Shown in pieces: positions 47,386-56,164 of a stretch of DNA of 64,000 bases. Numbering within the stretch: position 1 is the first letter of the stretch; each line of letters opens with the position of its first letter. The position numbers and the translations under genes are program-made. This stretch comes from Paenibacillus albicereus (lineage in GTDB: Bacteria; Bacillota; Bacilli; Paenibacillales; Paenibacillaceae). The notes beneath the pieces were generated by a model. That model made no database searches. It saw only the letters and a program-made list of their open reading frames with translations, and was not told where the DNA came from. Location: the NCBI RefSeq assembly GCF_012676905.1, contig NZ_CP051428.1, forward strand, positions 3,000,001 through 3,064,000. The letters are read 5' to 3'.

Positions 47386-48071
47386 CCCTGGTACACCTCC
47401 CTCATGACGTCGATGACCGACTTGCCCTCGTCTTCGCGCATCTGCTCGCAGTCGAAGTCGCGGACGACGCGTCCTCGATCCAGCAGCACCGCGTGGTCGA
47501 TCAGATGCTCGATGTCGCCGATCTCATGCGTCGTGATGAGCACGCCCCGGTCTTCCACGAGCTGGCTCGTGAACACCTCGGCGATCAGCTCTCGGCTGAA
47601 CAGGTCGATACCGGAGAACGGCTCGTCCATGAGCACGTAGTCGACGTCCTGCGCCATGCCGAGCACGAGGTTGAACTTCATCGCCGTGCCTTTGGACAGG
47701 CGGCCGATCTTCTCCCCCCGCTCCAGGCGGAAAAAGCTCATCAAATCCTCCGCTCTCGCCGAATTCCAGCGCGGATAGAAATCGGCCATGAGCTGCAGGC
47801 CGTCGCGCAGCCTCATCGAGCCCGGCATCGTCAGCCGATCGGGAATGAAGGCGATCGTGTTGTAGACGGCGGGCGAGATCGCCTTGCCGCCGATCCGGAT
47901 GCTGCCGCCGTCGATCGGCGTCAGGCCCATGATGGCCTTCAGCACCGTCGACTTGCCGGCGCCGTTCAGGCCGATCAGGCTCGTGATCTGCCCTTTCTGC
48001 GCACGGAACGAAACGCCGCCCAGCACCTGCTTGCGCCGGTATTTCTTGCGGATGTCGCTGACCTCGATCAT
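47382..48071 (-). CDS. ABC transporter ATP-binding protein (YtrB-like)
   Basis: A 229-residue ATPase. Walker A is GLNGAGKST (about 34-42) and Walker B is YVLMDEPFSGID. The signature is LSKGT rather than LSGGQ, as in GntR-linked YtrB/EcsA-like ATPases. The H-loop is TTHE. The start at 48071 overlaps the gntR stop (ATGA) with GGAGGC upstream. The longer open frame above it is an antisense-style shadow of gntR. Confidence 0.93.
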   Translation of the reverse strand: MIEVSDIRKKYRRKQVLGGVSFRAQKGQITSLIGLNGAGKSTVLKAIMGLTPIDGGSIRIGGKAISPAVYNTIAFIPDRLTMPGSMRLRDGLQLMADFYPRWNSARAEDLMSFFRLERGEKIGRLSKGTAMKFNLVLGMAQDVDYVLMDEPFSGIDLFSRELIAEVFTSQLVEDRGVLITTHEIGDIEHLIDHAVLLDRGRVVRDFDCEQMREDEGKSVIDVMREVYQG

Positions 48072-48490
48072 GGCTTGGGACCGCCTCCTCTCGGTTCCGC
48101 CGCAGCCTCGGGCTGAACGTACTTCTCGCGCACCAGCTCGACCAGCTCCTCCACTGGAGCGTCCAGACGGCGCACCGACTCGACGAACGCCTGGACCGCC
48201 TCGCCGAGCAGCTCGGAGCGGATGCTTTTCAGCGTCTTCGCATCGCTTGTGATCCGGCTGGGAGAATTGCCTTCCGTGACGATCAATTGCTGTTCCTCCA
48301 TTTCCTTGTACGCCTTCTGCGCCGTGTTGGGATTGATCTTCATCCGCCCCGCCAGCTCCCTGCGCGAAGGCACGTTCTGTCCCGCCTGCAGCCAGCCGGT
48401 CGCGATCAGCTCCTTGAAATGCCGCACGACCTGCAGGTAGACCGGATCGCGGCTGTTCATGGCCAGCTCCGGCCATTCGTCGATGCTCAT
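48068..48490 (-). CDS. YtrA-subfamily GntR transcriptional regulator
   Basis: A 140-residue repressor. The winged helix-turn-helix occupies residues 12-75 (DPVYLQVVRHFKELIATGWL, VPSRRELAGRMKINPNTAQK). It has only a short C-terminal dimerisation helix, as in YtrA proteins. It is the first gene of the operon and its own promoter carries a palindrome, which points to autorepression relieved by envelope-targeting compounds by analogy with ytrA. GAGGTG precedes the ATG. Confidence 0.92.
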   Translation of the reverse strand: MSIDEWPELAMNSRDPVYLQVVRHFKELIATGWLQAGQNVPSRRELAGRMKINPNTAQKAYKEMEEQQLIVTEGNSPSRITSDAKTLKSIRSELLGEAVQAFVESVRRLDAPVEELVELVREKYVQPEAAAEPRGGGPKP

Positions 48491-48510
48491 CTCACACCTC
48501 GTTTCTAAGT

Positions 48511-48574
48511 GTGTGTACTACGTAGTTCATACACGTTCTAACTGTATTATGCGCATCATACACTCGGCTGTCAA
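48511..48574 (-). promoter_or_regulatory. Sigma-A promoter and probable GntR operator
   Basis: TTGACA (48569-48574) and CATAAT (48546-48551) are 17 nt apart on the minus strand. Downstream lies the perfect palindrome ACTACGTAGT (48517-48526), flanked by GTGTGT and ATACAC, between the -10 and the gntR start. Confidence 0.75.
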
Positions 48575-48584
48575 CGGTTCGAAG

Positions 48585-48622
48585 AAAAAAAAGCGCCGCC
48601 CTCCTCAATGGGAAGGCGACGC
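48585..48622 (-). terminator. Terminator after the 2-hydroxyacid dehydrogenase
   Basis: GCGTCGCCTTCC/GGAGGGCGGCGC (12 bp, two G-U pairs; 48593-48604, 48611-48622) followed by T8 on the minus strand. Confidence 0.85.
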
Positions 48623-48702
48623 TTTACGGGTTTGAAGCCGCATGGCTGGCTTTGGAGCCGGCTTGAATCGGGAGCCAGCAGAAGATGAGGAGCCCGTCCG
48701 CT

Positions 48703-49674
48703 TCAAGCGCCGTACGGCTGCAGCAGCCGGATCGGAGCGCCGTCGAGCCAGGCCTCGATGTCCTCGACCGCGTCCTCGAAATAGAGCCGATAATTGCGCT
48801 CCGTCACGTAGCCGATATGCGGCGTCGCCAGCACGTTGGGCAGCGTCCGGAAAGGATGGTCCTCCGGCAGCGGCTCGACGTCGAACACGTCCAGCCCCGC
48901 GCCGGCGATACGGCCCATGCGCAGCGCCTCGATCAGCGCCGGCTCGTCGACGATCGGCCCGCGGGACGTATTGATGAGGAAGGCATGGGGCTGCATCAGC
49001 CCCAGCTCGTCCGCTCCGATCAAGCCGCGGGTGCGGTCGCCCAGCACGAGATGCACCGAGACGAAATCGCTGCGCCTCAGCAGCTCCTCCTTGGAGGCGG
49101 CCAGCTCCGCCCCGGCCGCCTCGGCGCGCTCGGCGGTCAGGTTCGGGCTCCAGGCGAGCACGTCCATGCCGAAGGCGAGTCCGATCTCGGCGACCCGGGA
49201 GCCGATCTTGCCGAGGCCGAGCAGCCCGAGCGTGCGGCCGCTCAGGTCGGAGCCGATCGTGCTCTGCCATGGGCCGCCGCTGCGCAGCGCGTCGTTCTCG
49301 GCGCGGATGTGGCGGGCGAGCCCGAGCAGCAGCGCCCAGGTGAGCTCGATCGGAGCTTCCGACGAGCCGCGCGTGCCGCTCACCGCGATGCCGAGCCGCG
49401 CGGCCGCCTCGAGATCGATCGAGGCGTTGCGCATGCCGGTCGTGACGAGCAGCTTGAGCTTGGGCAGGCGCGCCAGCAGCTCCTCGCGGAACGGCGTGCG
49501 CTCCCGCATGATGACGATGATCTCCTCGTCCCGGAGCAGCTCTGCCAGCTCGTCCGCACGATCATGATGCTCGGCGAGCACCGACAGCTCGATCCTGTCC
49601 GACAGGCGGCTCCAATCCCCGCAGCGCAAGGCCGCCTCCTGGTAATCGTCCAGAATCGTGCATTTCTTCTTCAT
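48703..49674 (-). CDS. D-isomer-specific 2-hydroxyacid dehydrogenase
   Basis: A 323-residue NAD-dependent dehydrogenase. The cofactor motif is GLLGLGKIGSRVAEIG. The catalytic Arg is in INTSRGPIVDE, the Glu in DVFDVEPLPEDHP, and the His in PNVLATPHIGY. It resembles phosphoglycerate-dehydrogenase-like and glyoxylate/hydroxypyruvate reductases; the substrate cannot be assigned. AGGGGGG precedes the ATG. It follows the ABC exporter gene by 20 nt, so the two are probably co-transcribed. Confidence 0.92.
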   Translation of the reverse strand: MKKKCTILDDYQEAALRCGDWSRLSDRIELSVLAEHHDRADELAELLRDEEIIVIMRERTPFREELLARLPKLKLLVTTGMRNASIDLEAAARLGIAVSGTRGSSEAPIELTWALLLGLARHIRAENDALRSGGPWQSTIGSDLSGRTLGLLGLGKIGSRVAEIGLAFGMDVLAWSPNLTAERAEAAGAELAASKEELLRRSDFVSVHLVLGDRTRGLIGADELGLMQPHAFLINTSRGPIVDEPALIEALRMGRIAGAGLDVFDVEPLPEDHPFRTLPNVLATPHIGYVTERNYRLYFEDAVEDIEAWLDGAPIRLLQPYGA

Positions 49675-49694
49675 GGTCCGTTGCCCCCCTGCCC

Positions 49695-51425
49695 CTAGGC
49701 TTGGCTCATCTGCGCGACGTGCAGGCGGCTGTAGATGCCGCCGGCGGCGACCAGCTCCTGGTGACGGCCTTCCTCGGCGATGCCGCTGCTGTTGACGACG
49801 AGGATGCGGTCCGCATTTCTCACCGTGCTGAGGCGATGGGCGATGACGAGCGTCGTGCGCCCGACGGACAGCTCCGCCAGCGCCGCCTGGATCGCCGCCT
49901 CCGTCTCGGTATCGAGCGCGGACGTCGCCTCGTCGAGGATAAGGATCGGCGGATTTTTGAGGAACATGCGGGCGATGCTCATCCGCTGCTTCTGTCCGCC
50001 GGACAGCTTGACGCCCCGCTCCCCGATGACGGTGTCCATGCCGTCCGGCAGCGAGCGGATCAGCTCGTCGAGCGAAGCCCGCCGCGCCGCATCCCATACT
50101 TGCTCGTCGGTCGCCTGCAGGTTGCCGTAGGCGATATTCTCGCGGATCGTGCCGGAGAACAGGAACACGTCCTGCTGTACGATGCCGATATTGCGGCGCA
50201 ATGACTCCACCGTCAAGTCGCGGATGTCATGGCCGTCGACCGTAATCGAGCCGCCGTCGACCTCGTAGAAGCGCGGCAGCAGGCTGCAGATCGTCGTCTT
50301 GCCGGCGCCGGACGGGCCGACGAACGCGACGGTCTCGCCCGGACGGATCGCGAGGTCGATGCCGTTCAGGATCGGGCGGCCCGGCTCGTAGCTGAAGCTC
50401 ACGTCCTTGAATACGATCGCGCCCTTCGCCCGCTCGAGGACGGCGGCATCCGGCTTGTCCTTGATGTCCGGATCGGTGTCCATGATCTCGCAGTAGCGGG
50501 CGAATCCGGCGATGCCCTTGGGATAGCTCTCGATGATGGCGTTGATCTTCTCGATCGGACGGAAAAAGACGTTGGAGAGCAGCAGGAACGCCAGGAATTC
50601 GCCCATCTCGATGCGGTTGTCAATGTAGAACCATGCTCCGAACAGCAGGATGAGCACCGTGATGAGGCGCATCATGACGTAATTGAGGGTCATGCTGGCG
50701 GACAGCGTCTTGTAGGCGATCAGCTTGGTCTGGCGGTAGTTCGCGTTCTCGACGGCGAACAGCTTGTTCTCATGCTCCTCGTTGGCGAACGACTGCACGA
50801 CGCGGATGCCGCCTACGTTGTCCTCGATGCGGGCGTTGAAGTTGCCGACGTTGCCGAACATGCGGCCGTACGTCCGTCCCATGCGGCGTCCGAAAAAGAG
50901 GATCATCCAGGCGAGCACGGGCACGATGACGAAGCTGATGATCGCCAGCTCCAGGTTGATGTAGGCCATCAGGCCGAACGCACCGACAAGCGTCATGACG
51001 GCGATGAACGCATCTTCGGGTCCATGATGCGCGAGCTCGCCGATGTCGTTGAGGTCGTTGGTCATGCGGCCGATCAGATGGCCCGTCTTGTTGTTGTCGA
51101 AAAAGCGGAAGCTGAGCTTCTGCACATGGCCGAACAGGTTGCGCCGCATGTCGGTCTCGATGTTGATGCCGAGCATATGGCCCCAGTAAGTGACGATGTA
51201 GTTGAGCAGCGCCGTGACGCCGTAGACGGCGAGCAGGCCGATCGACGCCCAGACGATCAGGCTCCAGTTGCCGGTCGGCAGCAGGTCGTCGGTGAAGCGG
51301 CCGACGGCGATCGGGAATGCGAGCTCCAGCAGGCCGGCGATGACGGCGCAGGTGAAGTCGAGGATGAACAGCCCTTTGTACGGGCGGTAGTACGAGAAAA
51401 ATCGGCGGAGCATTTCTTCACTCAT
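49695..51425 (-). CDS. ABC exporter, half-transporter with fused TMD and NBD
   Basis: A 576-residue MsbA-like half transporter. Six transmembrane helices lie in residues 1-320. The ATPase has Walker A GPSGAGKTT, the signature VKLSGGQKQRMSIAR, Walker B LILDEATS, and H-loop AHRLS. It resembles the YfiBC/YknU type. The ATG at 51425 has no clear SD; an ATG five codons on is an alternative. The promoter overlaps a Fur-box-like sequence, so export or import of a siderophore-related compound is a possibility, not a demonstration. Confidence 0.93.
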   Translation of the reverse strand: MSEEMLRRFFSYYRPYKGLFILDFTCAVIAGLLELAFPIAVGRFTDDLLPTGNWSLIVWASIGLLAVYGVTALLNYIVTYWGHMLGINIETDMRRNLFGHVQKLSFRFFDNNKTGHLIGRMTNDLNDIGELAHHGPEDAFIAVMTLVGAFGLMAYINLELAIISFVIVPVLAWMILFFGRRMGRTYGRMFGNVGNFNARIEDNVGGIRVVQSFANEEHENKLFAVENANYRQTKLIAYKTLSASMTLNYVMMRLITVLILLFGAWFYIDNRIEMGEFLAFLLLSNVFFRPIEKINAIIESYPKGIAGFARYCEIMDTDPDIKDKPDAAVLERAKGAIVFKDVSFSYEPGRPILNGIDLAIRPGETVAFVGPSGAGKTTICSLLPRFYEVDGGSITVDGHDIRDLTVESLRRNIGIVQQDVFLFSGTIRENIAYGNLQATDEQVWDAARRASLDELIRSLPDGMDTVIGERGVKLSGGQKQRMSIARMFLKNPPILILDEATSALDTETEAAIQAALAELSVGRTTLVIAHRLSTVRNADRILVVNSSGIAEEGRHQELVAAGGIYSRLHVAQMSQA

Positions 51426-51462
51426 TTCTGCGTTGAATTATGAAAGGAAAACCTATACAAAC

Positions 51463-51491
51463 ATTGTAGTGATAACCGTTCTCAAAATCAA
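51463..51491 (-). promoter_or_regulatory. Promoter with Fur-box-like operator for the ABC exporter
   Basis: TTGATT (51486-51491) and TACAAT (51463-51468) are 17 nt apart on the minus strand. The spacer contains TGAGAACGGTTATCA (51470-51484), which matches the 7-1-7 Fur box TGATAATNATTATCA at about 11 of 14 positions. Confidence 0.6.
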
Positions 51492-51530
51492 AGCTTTTTT
51501 TCCCTAAAGCTGTTTTTTCCGAAAATGACG

Positions 51531-51561
51531 CAAAAAAACCGGCATCTGGCGCGATGCCGGT
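51531..51561 (-). terminator. Terminator after sigE
   Basis: ACCGGCATC/GATGCCGGT (9 bp; 51538-51546, 51553-51561), followed by T7 on the minus strand. Confidence 0.93.
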
Positions 51562-51614
51562 CCTCATCCGTTCGTGTTCGTTCCGGCCGGATCCCGTCCA
51601 TTGTCCGGACGGCC

Positions 51615-52337
51615 TCAGACCATCTTGTTGAATTCCTTGCGCAGCCGCTTGATGATGCGCTTCTCCAGCCGCGAGATGTACGACTGCGAGATGCCGAGCT
51701 GGTCGGCGACGTCCTTTTGCGTCTTTTCCTCTCCGTCGGCGAGGCCGAAGCGCAGCTCCATGATGATGCGCTCGCGCTCGGTGAGCTTGTCAAGCGCCTT
51801 ATGCAGCAGCTTGCGGTCGACCTGCTCCTCGATGTTGCGATAGATCGTGTCGTTCTCCGTGCCGAGCACATCCGACAGCAGCAGCTCGTTGCCGTCCCAG
51901 TCGATGTTGAGCGGCTCGTCGAAGCTCACTTCGGTCCGCGTCTTGCTGTTGCGGCGCAGGAACATGAGAATCTCGTTCTCGATGCAGCGGGAGGCATAGG
52001 TGGCCAGCTTGATCTTCTTCTCCGGATCGAACGTATTGACCGCCTTGATGAGCCCGATCGCGCCGATCGACACGAGATCCTCGATGTGGATGCCGGTGTT
52101 TTCGAACTTGCGCGCGATGTAGACGACCAGCCTAAGGTTTCGTTCGATGAGCATCGCTCGAATGGCGCTGTCGCCGGACGGCAGCCGCTCCAGGAGGTAC
52201 TCCTCCTCTTCGCGGGTAAGAGGAGGCGGCAGCGCCTCGCTGCCGCCGATGTAATAGATTTCCTGGCTTTTCAACCCGAACAGGAACAGCAGGCGGTAGT
52301 AGTACAAGTGCAGGTTCAAGCGCAGCTTCACCATCAT
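51615..52337 (-). CDS. sigE: Early mother-cell sigma factor SigE (pro-form)
   Basis: A 240-residue sigma factor made as pro-SigE. The N-terminal pro-sequence [20 protein letters not shown] is a membrane-targeting amphipathic helix. Cleavage by SpoIIGA is expected near EIYYIGG. Region 2 ([20 protein letters not shown]) and region 4 ([20 protein letters not shown]) are nearly identical to B. subtilis. The start is probably ATG at 52337 (AAGGAG 12 nt upstream); the ATG at 52349 abuts the SD. It is co-transcribed with spoIIGA. Confidence 0.97.
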   Translation of the reverse strand: MMVKLRLNLHLYYYRLLFLFGLKSQEIYYIGGSEALPPPLTREEEEYLLERLPSGDSAIRAMLIERNLRLVVYIARKFENTGIHIEDLVSIGAIGLIKAVNTFDPEKKIKLATYASRCIENEILMFLRRNSKTRTEVSFDEPLNIDWDGNELLLSDVLGTENDTIYRNIEEQVDRKLLHKALDKLTERERIIMELRFGLADGEEKTQKDVADQLGISQSYISRLEKRIIKRLRKEFNKMV

Positions 52338-52373
52338 AGGGGTCTTCATCTCCTTCGTTTCTGGGATCGTCGT

Positions 52374-53300
52374 TCAGCCCGCCTGGCTCTCCACCAGGGA
52401 GGGATGTATGATTGCGCGGTACGAACCGTCCGCGACCAGCTTGCCTCCGTCCAGTCCGATCAGCACCTTGCTCGACTCGCTCCGGCTGCCTTCCCGCTCG
52501 ATGACGACGCCGTCGGGCTTGAGCGCCAGCATGAACTGGGTGCCCTTGTTGATGCCCCGATAGGGAACGAGCCGGATCCGATCCTGCCACTTGAATTCTT
52601 CCTCGCCCAATTCAGCGACCAGGCGGTCGACCTGGCCGTCGCGGATGCCCTTCATCCAGCCGGGAGGGATCTCGTCCTCCCACAGCGATGCCTCCATGAC
52701 CATGACCGGCGTTCTCGACAACGGATCGTACAGCTGGTTGCCCGTGTCGACGAGGCCAGTGCAGCGATGCTCCGACGCCCCGATGCGGACGATCACCTCG
52801 GCCAGATGGGACAGCACCAGCTCCTTCTGCCGCCTGCCGGCGACGACCGAGCGCATCAGATACAAGCCGATCGCCGTCACGCTGACGACGAACCAAAGGC
52901 TCGTCTGCAGCTCGACCGCCATGCCGTCCTCCAGGAAACGCATGCTCCGCCATACCTCGTCCGATCCGGAAAGCAGCATGTAGTGCAGGCCGAGCACGGC
53001 ACCGGCCGCCACGAAGTTGACCGCGTAGAACGCGCCGATGAAGCGCAGGAAGCTCCGCGTATCGCGGAAGCCGAAGGCGACGTACAGCATGGCAAGCGAG
53101 ATGCCGGCCTTGATGGCGACCGTATACAGGAAGGAAAGCGGCGGAAACAGCATCAGCACGACGTATGCCGCACCGATCGATGCTGCGCCGAGCACGCGGA
53201 CCGGCTTCGCTTTCACACCCCGGATCCACCCCGTCAGCAGCAGCATGGAGCCGTCTACGAGCAGCTCTCTCAAAAAAAGGACGTCGACGTAAACGGCCAG
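52374..53300 (-). CDS. spoIIGA: Pro-SigE processing protease SpoIIGA, probable CTG start
   Basis: A 308-residue membrane aspartic protease that matures pro-SigE. It has about five N-terminal transmembrane helices, then a cytoplasmic protease domain with the catalytic Asp in LVDTGN (about residue 185). The frame is open from 53309, just after an in-frame TGA. Starting at CTG 53300 gives MAVYVDVLFLRELLVD, which aligns with the B. subtilis start MKIYLDVIWLLNFCFD, and AAGGTGA lies 6 nt before it. The next alternative, TTG at 53273, lacks an SD and would delete the conserved start. Confidence 0.92.
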   Translation of the reverse strand: MAVYVDVLFLRELLVDGSMLLLTGWIRGVKAKPVRVLGAASIGAAYVVLMLFPPLSFLYTVAIKAGISLAMLYVAFGFRDTRSFLRFIGAFYAVNFVAAGAVLGLHYMLLSGSDEVWRSMRFLEDGMAVELQTSLWFVVSVTAIGLYLMRSVVAGRRQKELVLSHLAEVIVRIGASEHRCTGLVDTGNQLYDPLSRTPVMVMEASLWEDEIPPGWMKGIRDGQVDRLVAELGEEEFKWQDRIRLVPYRGINKGTQFMLALKPDGVVIEREGSRSESSKVLIGLDGGKLVADGSYRAIIHPSLVESQAG

Positions 53301-53357
53301 CGAGGCTCACCTTCCTTGGTCCGCGGCTTGGCTTGAACCCGGAGAACGAATGAACCC

Positions 53358-53440
53358 AGTATAGTCCAGCCCCCTCTCGATGTCTGTCTAAACCTGCCGC
53401 TTCGGCCGCTCTAGTTTTGTCGGATCGCAGGGGACAAAAG
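53358..53440 (-). promoter_or_regulatory. spoIIGA promoter with Spo0A-box-like sites
   Basis: TATACT (53358-53363) stands 21 nt from TAGACA (53385-53390) on the minus strand, the overlong spacing known for spoIIG promoters. Two inverted TTTTGTC words (53415-53421 and complement at 53433-53439), close to the Spo0A box, lie upstream. Confidence 0.6.
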
Positions 53441-53502
53441 CGATCCGGGCGAAACGGCTGTCGCCGTCCTCCGCCAGACACCCAGGTTTCTTTTCAGGAA
53501 AA

Positions 53503-53537
53503 CAAAAAGCCGCCCCTTCCGGTAGGAAGGGGCGGCT
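53503..53537 (-). terminator. Terminator after ftsZ
   Basis: A perfect 13-bp stem AGCCGCCCCTTCC/GGAAGGGGCGGCT (53508-53520, 53525-53537), 4-nt loop, followed by T5 on the minus strand. Confidence 0.93.
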
Positions 53538-53556
53538 GCGGCCGGATCGGTCTGCC

Positions 53557-54672
53557 TTAGCGGTCGCCGCGAGGGCGGTTGCGCAGGAAGGCCGGAATCT
53601 CCAGCTGATCGCTGGAAGCGTTGTTGAACGGCTTCGGCGAGGAAGCCGGCTGGCGCGTTTCGGATGGCTCCGGAGCCGGCGCGCTCGCTGGAGGACGGCG
53701 GACCGGGGTCGGGCTCGCTTTGTGCTCGAAGCCGGTCGCGATGACCGTCACCTTGATCTCGTCCTTGAGGTCTTCGTCGATGATCGCGCCGAAGATCATG
53801 TTCACCTCGGGATCGGACGCTTCAATGACGATCTCGGCCGCTTCGTTGACTTCGTACAGCGACAGGTTGTTGCCGCCGGTGATGTTCATGATGACGCCGC
53901 GGGCGCCGTCGATCGACGTCTCGAGGAGCGGGCTTTGGATTGCCTTGCGCGCCGCCTCGGCTGCGCGGTTCTCGCCGGTCGCGATGCCGATGCCCATCAG
54001 CGCGGAGCCGCGCTCGGTCATGATTGTCTTGACGTCGGCAAAGTCGAGGTTGATGAGTCCCGGAACCGCGATCAGGTCGGAAATGCCCTGCACGGCTTGG
54101 CGAAGCACGTTGTCCGCCTCGCGGAACGCCTCGAGCATCGGCGTCTTTTTGTCGACGATCTCCAGCAGGCGATCGTTCGGAATGATGATGAGCGTGTCGA
54201 CCTTTTCCTTGAGCGCCTCGATGCCGAGCTCGGCCTGGTTGGAGCGCTTGCGTCCCTCGAACGTGAACGGACGCGTGACGACGCCGACGGTCAGCGCGCC
54301 GCACTCGCGGGCGATCTCGGCGATGACGGGCGCTGCGCCCGTACCGGTGCCGCCGCCCATGCCCGCCGTGACGAATACCATGTCGGCTCCCTTGAGCGTG
54401 CCTGCGACGAGATCGCGGGACTCCTCGGCCGCCTTCTTGCCGACTTCCGGATTGGCGCCGGCGCCGAGGCCGCGCGTCAGCTTGTCGCCGATCTGCAGCT
54501 TATGCTCCGACTTCGCCAAATGAAGCGCCTGGGCGTCGGTGTTCACCGTGATGAACTCTACGCCTTTGACGCCGTTGTCGATCATCCGGTTCACCGCGTT
54601 GCTCCCGCCGCCTCCGACACCGATGACTTTGATTTGAGCCAGTTGTTCCAGGTCAATATCGAATTCCAACAT
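53557..54672 (-). CDS. ftsZ: Cell-division tubulin FtsZ
   Basis: A 371-residue GTPase that forms the Z-ring. N-terminal [11 protein letters not shown] (about 20-30), tubulin signature [16 protein letters not shown], and synergy-loop [11 protein letters not shown] are present. After a Pro-rich linker the C-terminal partner-binding peptide is [19 protein letters not shown] precedes the ATG. It follows ftsA by 14 nt and ends the division operon. Confidence 0.98.
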   Translation of the reverse strand: MLEFDIDLEQLAQIKVIGVGGGGSNAVNRMIDNGVKGVEFITVNTDAQALHLAKSEHKLQIGDKLTRGLGAGANPEVGKKAAEESRDLVAGTLKGADMVFVTAGMGGGTGTGAAPVIAEIARECGALTVGVVTRPFTFEGRKRSNQAELGIEALKEKVDTLIIIPNDRLLEIVDKKTPMLEAFREADNVLRQAVQGISDLIAVPGLINLDFADVKTIMTERGSALMGIGIATGENRAAEAARKAIQSPLLETSIDGARGVIMNITGGNNLSLYEVNEAAEIVIEASDPEVNMIFGAIIDEDLKDEIKVTVIATGFEHKASPTPVRRPPASAPAPEPSETRQPASSPKPFNNASSDQLEIPAFLRNRPRGDR

Positions 54673-54686
54673 TCTATTTCCCCCGA

Positions 54687-55928
54687 TCAGATGAATTCAC
54701 TGAACATATTCTTGATTCGTTCAATCATGCCGGGTTTAGCGGGGGCTGCGGTTCCCGTCTTGCGGCTTGCCTGCTTCTTGACCGCTCCCGAGTTGCGAAT
54801 CGTCATGTGCTTGCTGACGTACTGGATCATGCCGACACCGCTGCCGAATGCCGGATCGCGCACGCCGATGAAGTCCGGCACGGCGATGCGCACCGAGGAC
54901 TCCAGCTCCTGCTGGGCGACCGTAAGGGTGCCCGGCATGTTGACGGTCCCGCCCGTCAACACATACCCCTGGACCTTGGCGCCGAACCCGAGGCGGCGCA
55001 CTTCCTGGCGGATCAGGTAGAAGATCTCCGCCATGCGCGGCTCGATGATATTGGCGAGATCGACCTGGGAGAACTCCTTCTCGACGTTGGAGCCGAGGCG
55101 GGTGATCTTGAAGCGCTGATCCTCCGCCGAATCCGTCACGGACGCGCAGCCGTACTTGAGCTTGATCTTCTCCGCCTGATCGGTCTGCGTCCGGAGGCCG
55201 TACGAGATGTCGTTCGTGACGAATTCGCCGCCGACCGGCAGCGTCGACGTCGCGACAAGCCCGCCCTGCTCGAAGATCGCGAGCGTCGTCGATCCTGCTC
55301 CGATGTCCACCAGCACGGTGCCCATCGCCTTCTCGTCCTTGCTCAGCGACATCATGCCGGAGGCGAGGGACATGAGGATGATCCCGGAGATGTGCAGGCC
55401 GGCCTTTTCGACGCAGCGGATCAAGTTATGTATGGCCGTCTTGGCGCCGGTCACGATCGTCGCCTCGACTTCGAGACGGACGCCGATCATGCCGCGAGGG
55501 TCGGATATGCCCTCCAGGCCGTCGACGAGAAACTGCTTGGGCACGAGGTTGATGATCTCCCGCTCCGGCGGCAGCGCGACGACCTTGGCTGCCTGCAGCA
55601 CGCGATCGATGTCCTCGTCGCCGATCTCGCGGTCCTCGTTCGATACCGCGACGACGCCGTGGTTGCTCTGGAGCGCGATATGGTTGCCCTGCACGCCCAC
55701 GTAGATCTCGGAAATCTCGATGTCGACCATGCGCTCGGCATGCTCGACCGCGCTGCGGATCGACTTGACCGTCTGGTCGATGTCGACGATCGCTCCCTTG
55801 CGGATTCCTTCCGAGTCAGCCGATCCAACTCCAATTATATTAATGGCTCCGTTCGCCACTTCGCCAATAATAACTCGAACCTTGGATGTACCGATGTCCA
55901 AACTGACGATGATGTCGTTGCTGCTCAA
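54687..55928 (-). CDS. ftsA: Cell-division protein FtsA
   Basis: A 413-residue actin-fold protein that tethers FtsZ to the membrane. [15 protein letters not shown] (phosphate 1) and [13 protein letters not shown] (phosphate 2) are visible. The C-terminal amphipathic membrane helix is [13 protein letters not shown]. The start is TTG at 55928 with GGAGGTG about 9 nt upstream. A sigma-H-like promoter lies about 65 nt before it. Confidence 0.97.
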   Translation of the reverse strand: MSSNDIIVSLDIGTSKVRVIIGEVANGAINIIGVGSADSEGIRKGAIVDIDQTVKSIRSAVEHAERMVDIEISEIYVGVQGNHIALQSNHGVVAVSNEDREIGDEDIDRVLQAAKVVALPPEREIINLVPKQFLVDGLEGISDPRGMIGVRLEVEATIVTGAKTAIHNLIRCVEKAGLHISGIILMSLASGMMSLSKDEKAMGTVLVDIGAGSTTLAIFEQGGLVATSTLPVGGEFVTNDISYGLRTQTDQAEKIKLKYGCASVTDSAEDQRFKITRLGSNVEKEFSQVDLANIIEPRMAEIFYLIRQEVRRLGFGAKVQGYVLTGGTVNMPGTLTVAQQELESSVRIAVPDFIGVRDPAFGSGVGMIQYVSKHMTIRNSGAVKKQASRKTGTAAPAKPGMIERIKNMFSEFI

Positions 55929-55994
55929 TTGCGCGGCACCTCCGTTCCGGATCGTTAGTTTCTATCGCCTATCGTGACTATATCTGTCGTACAT

Positions 55995-56021
55995 ATTCCA
56001 CGCTTCTGATATTTTCCCTCT
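55995..56021 (-). promoter_or_regulatory. Sigma-H-like promoter of ftsAZ
   Basis: AGAGGGAAA (56013-56021) and GTGGAAT (55995-56001) are 11 nt apart on the minus strand, fitting RnAGGAwww-N11-RnnGAAT with one mismatch. B. subtilis ftsAZ also has a sigma-H promoter for asymmetric division. Confidence 0.55.
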
Positions 56022-56137
56022 TTTTTCTACATATTTTTCAGGAGGGAATTCATCCCAGCGCTGGCATTTTGCATGGCCGGCGATTTCTTCATCTTCAAAA
56101 AAAGCCTATCTTAAATTCTACCATTCTTTGAAGCGAA

Positions 56138-56162
56138 ATAAAAGGGCGGCCTTGCTCCGCCG
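56138..56162 (-). terminator. Possible weak terminator after divIB
   Basis: GGCGG/CCGCC with a 7-nt loop, followed by TTTTATTT on the minus strand, at the end of divIB. It may partly separate divIB from the ftsA promoter region. Confidence 0.45.
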
Positions 56163-56164
56163 CG

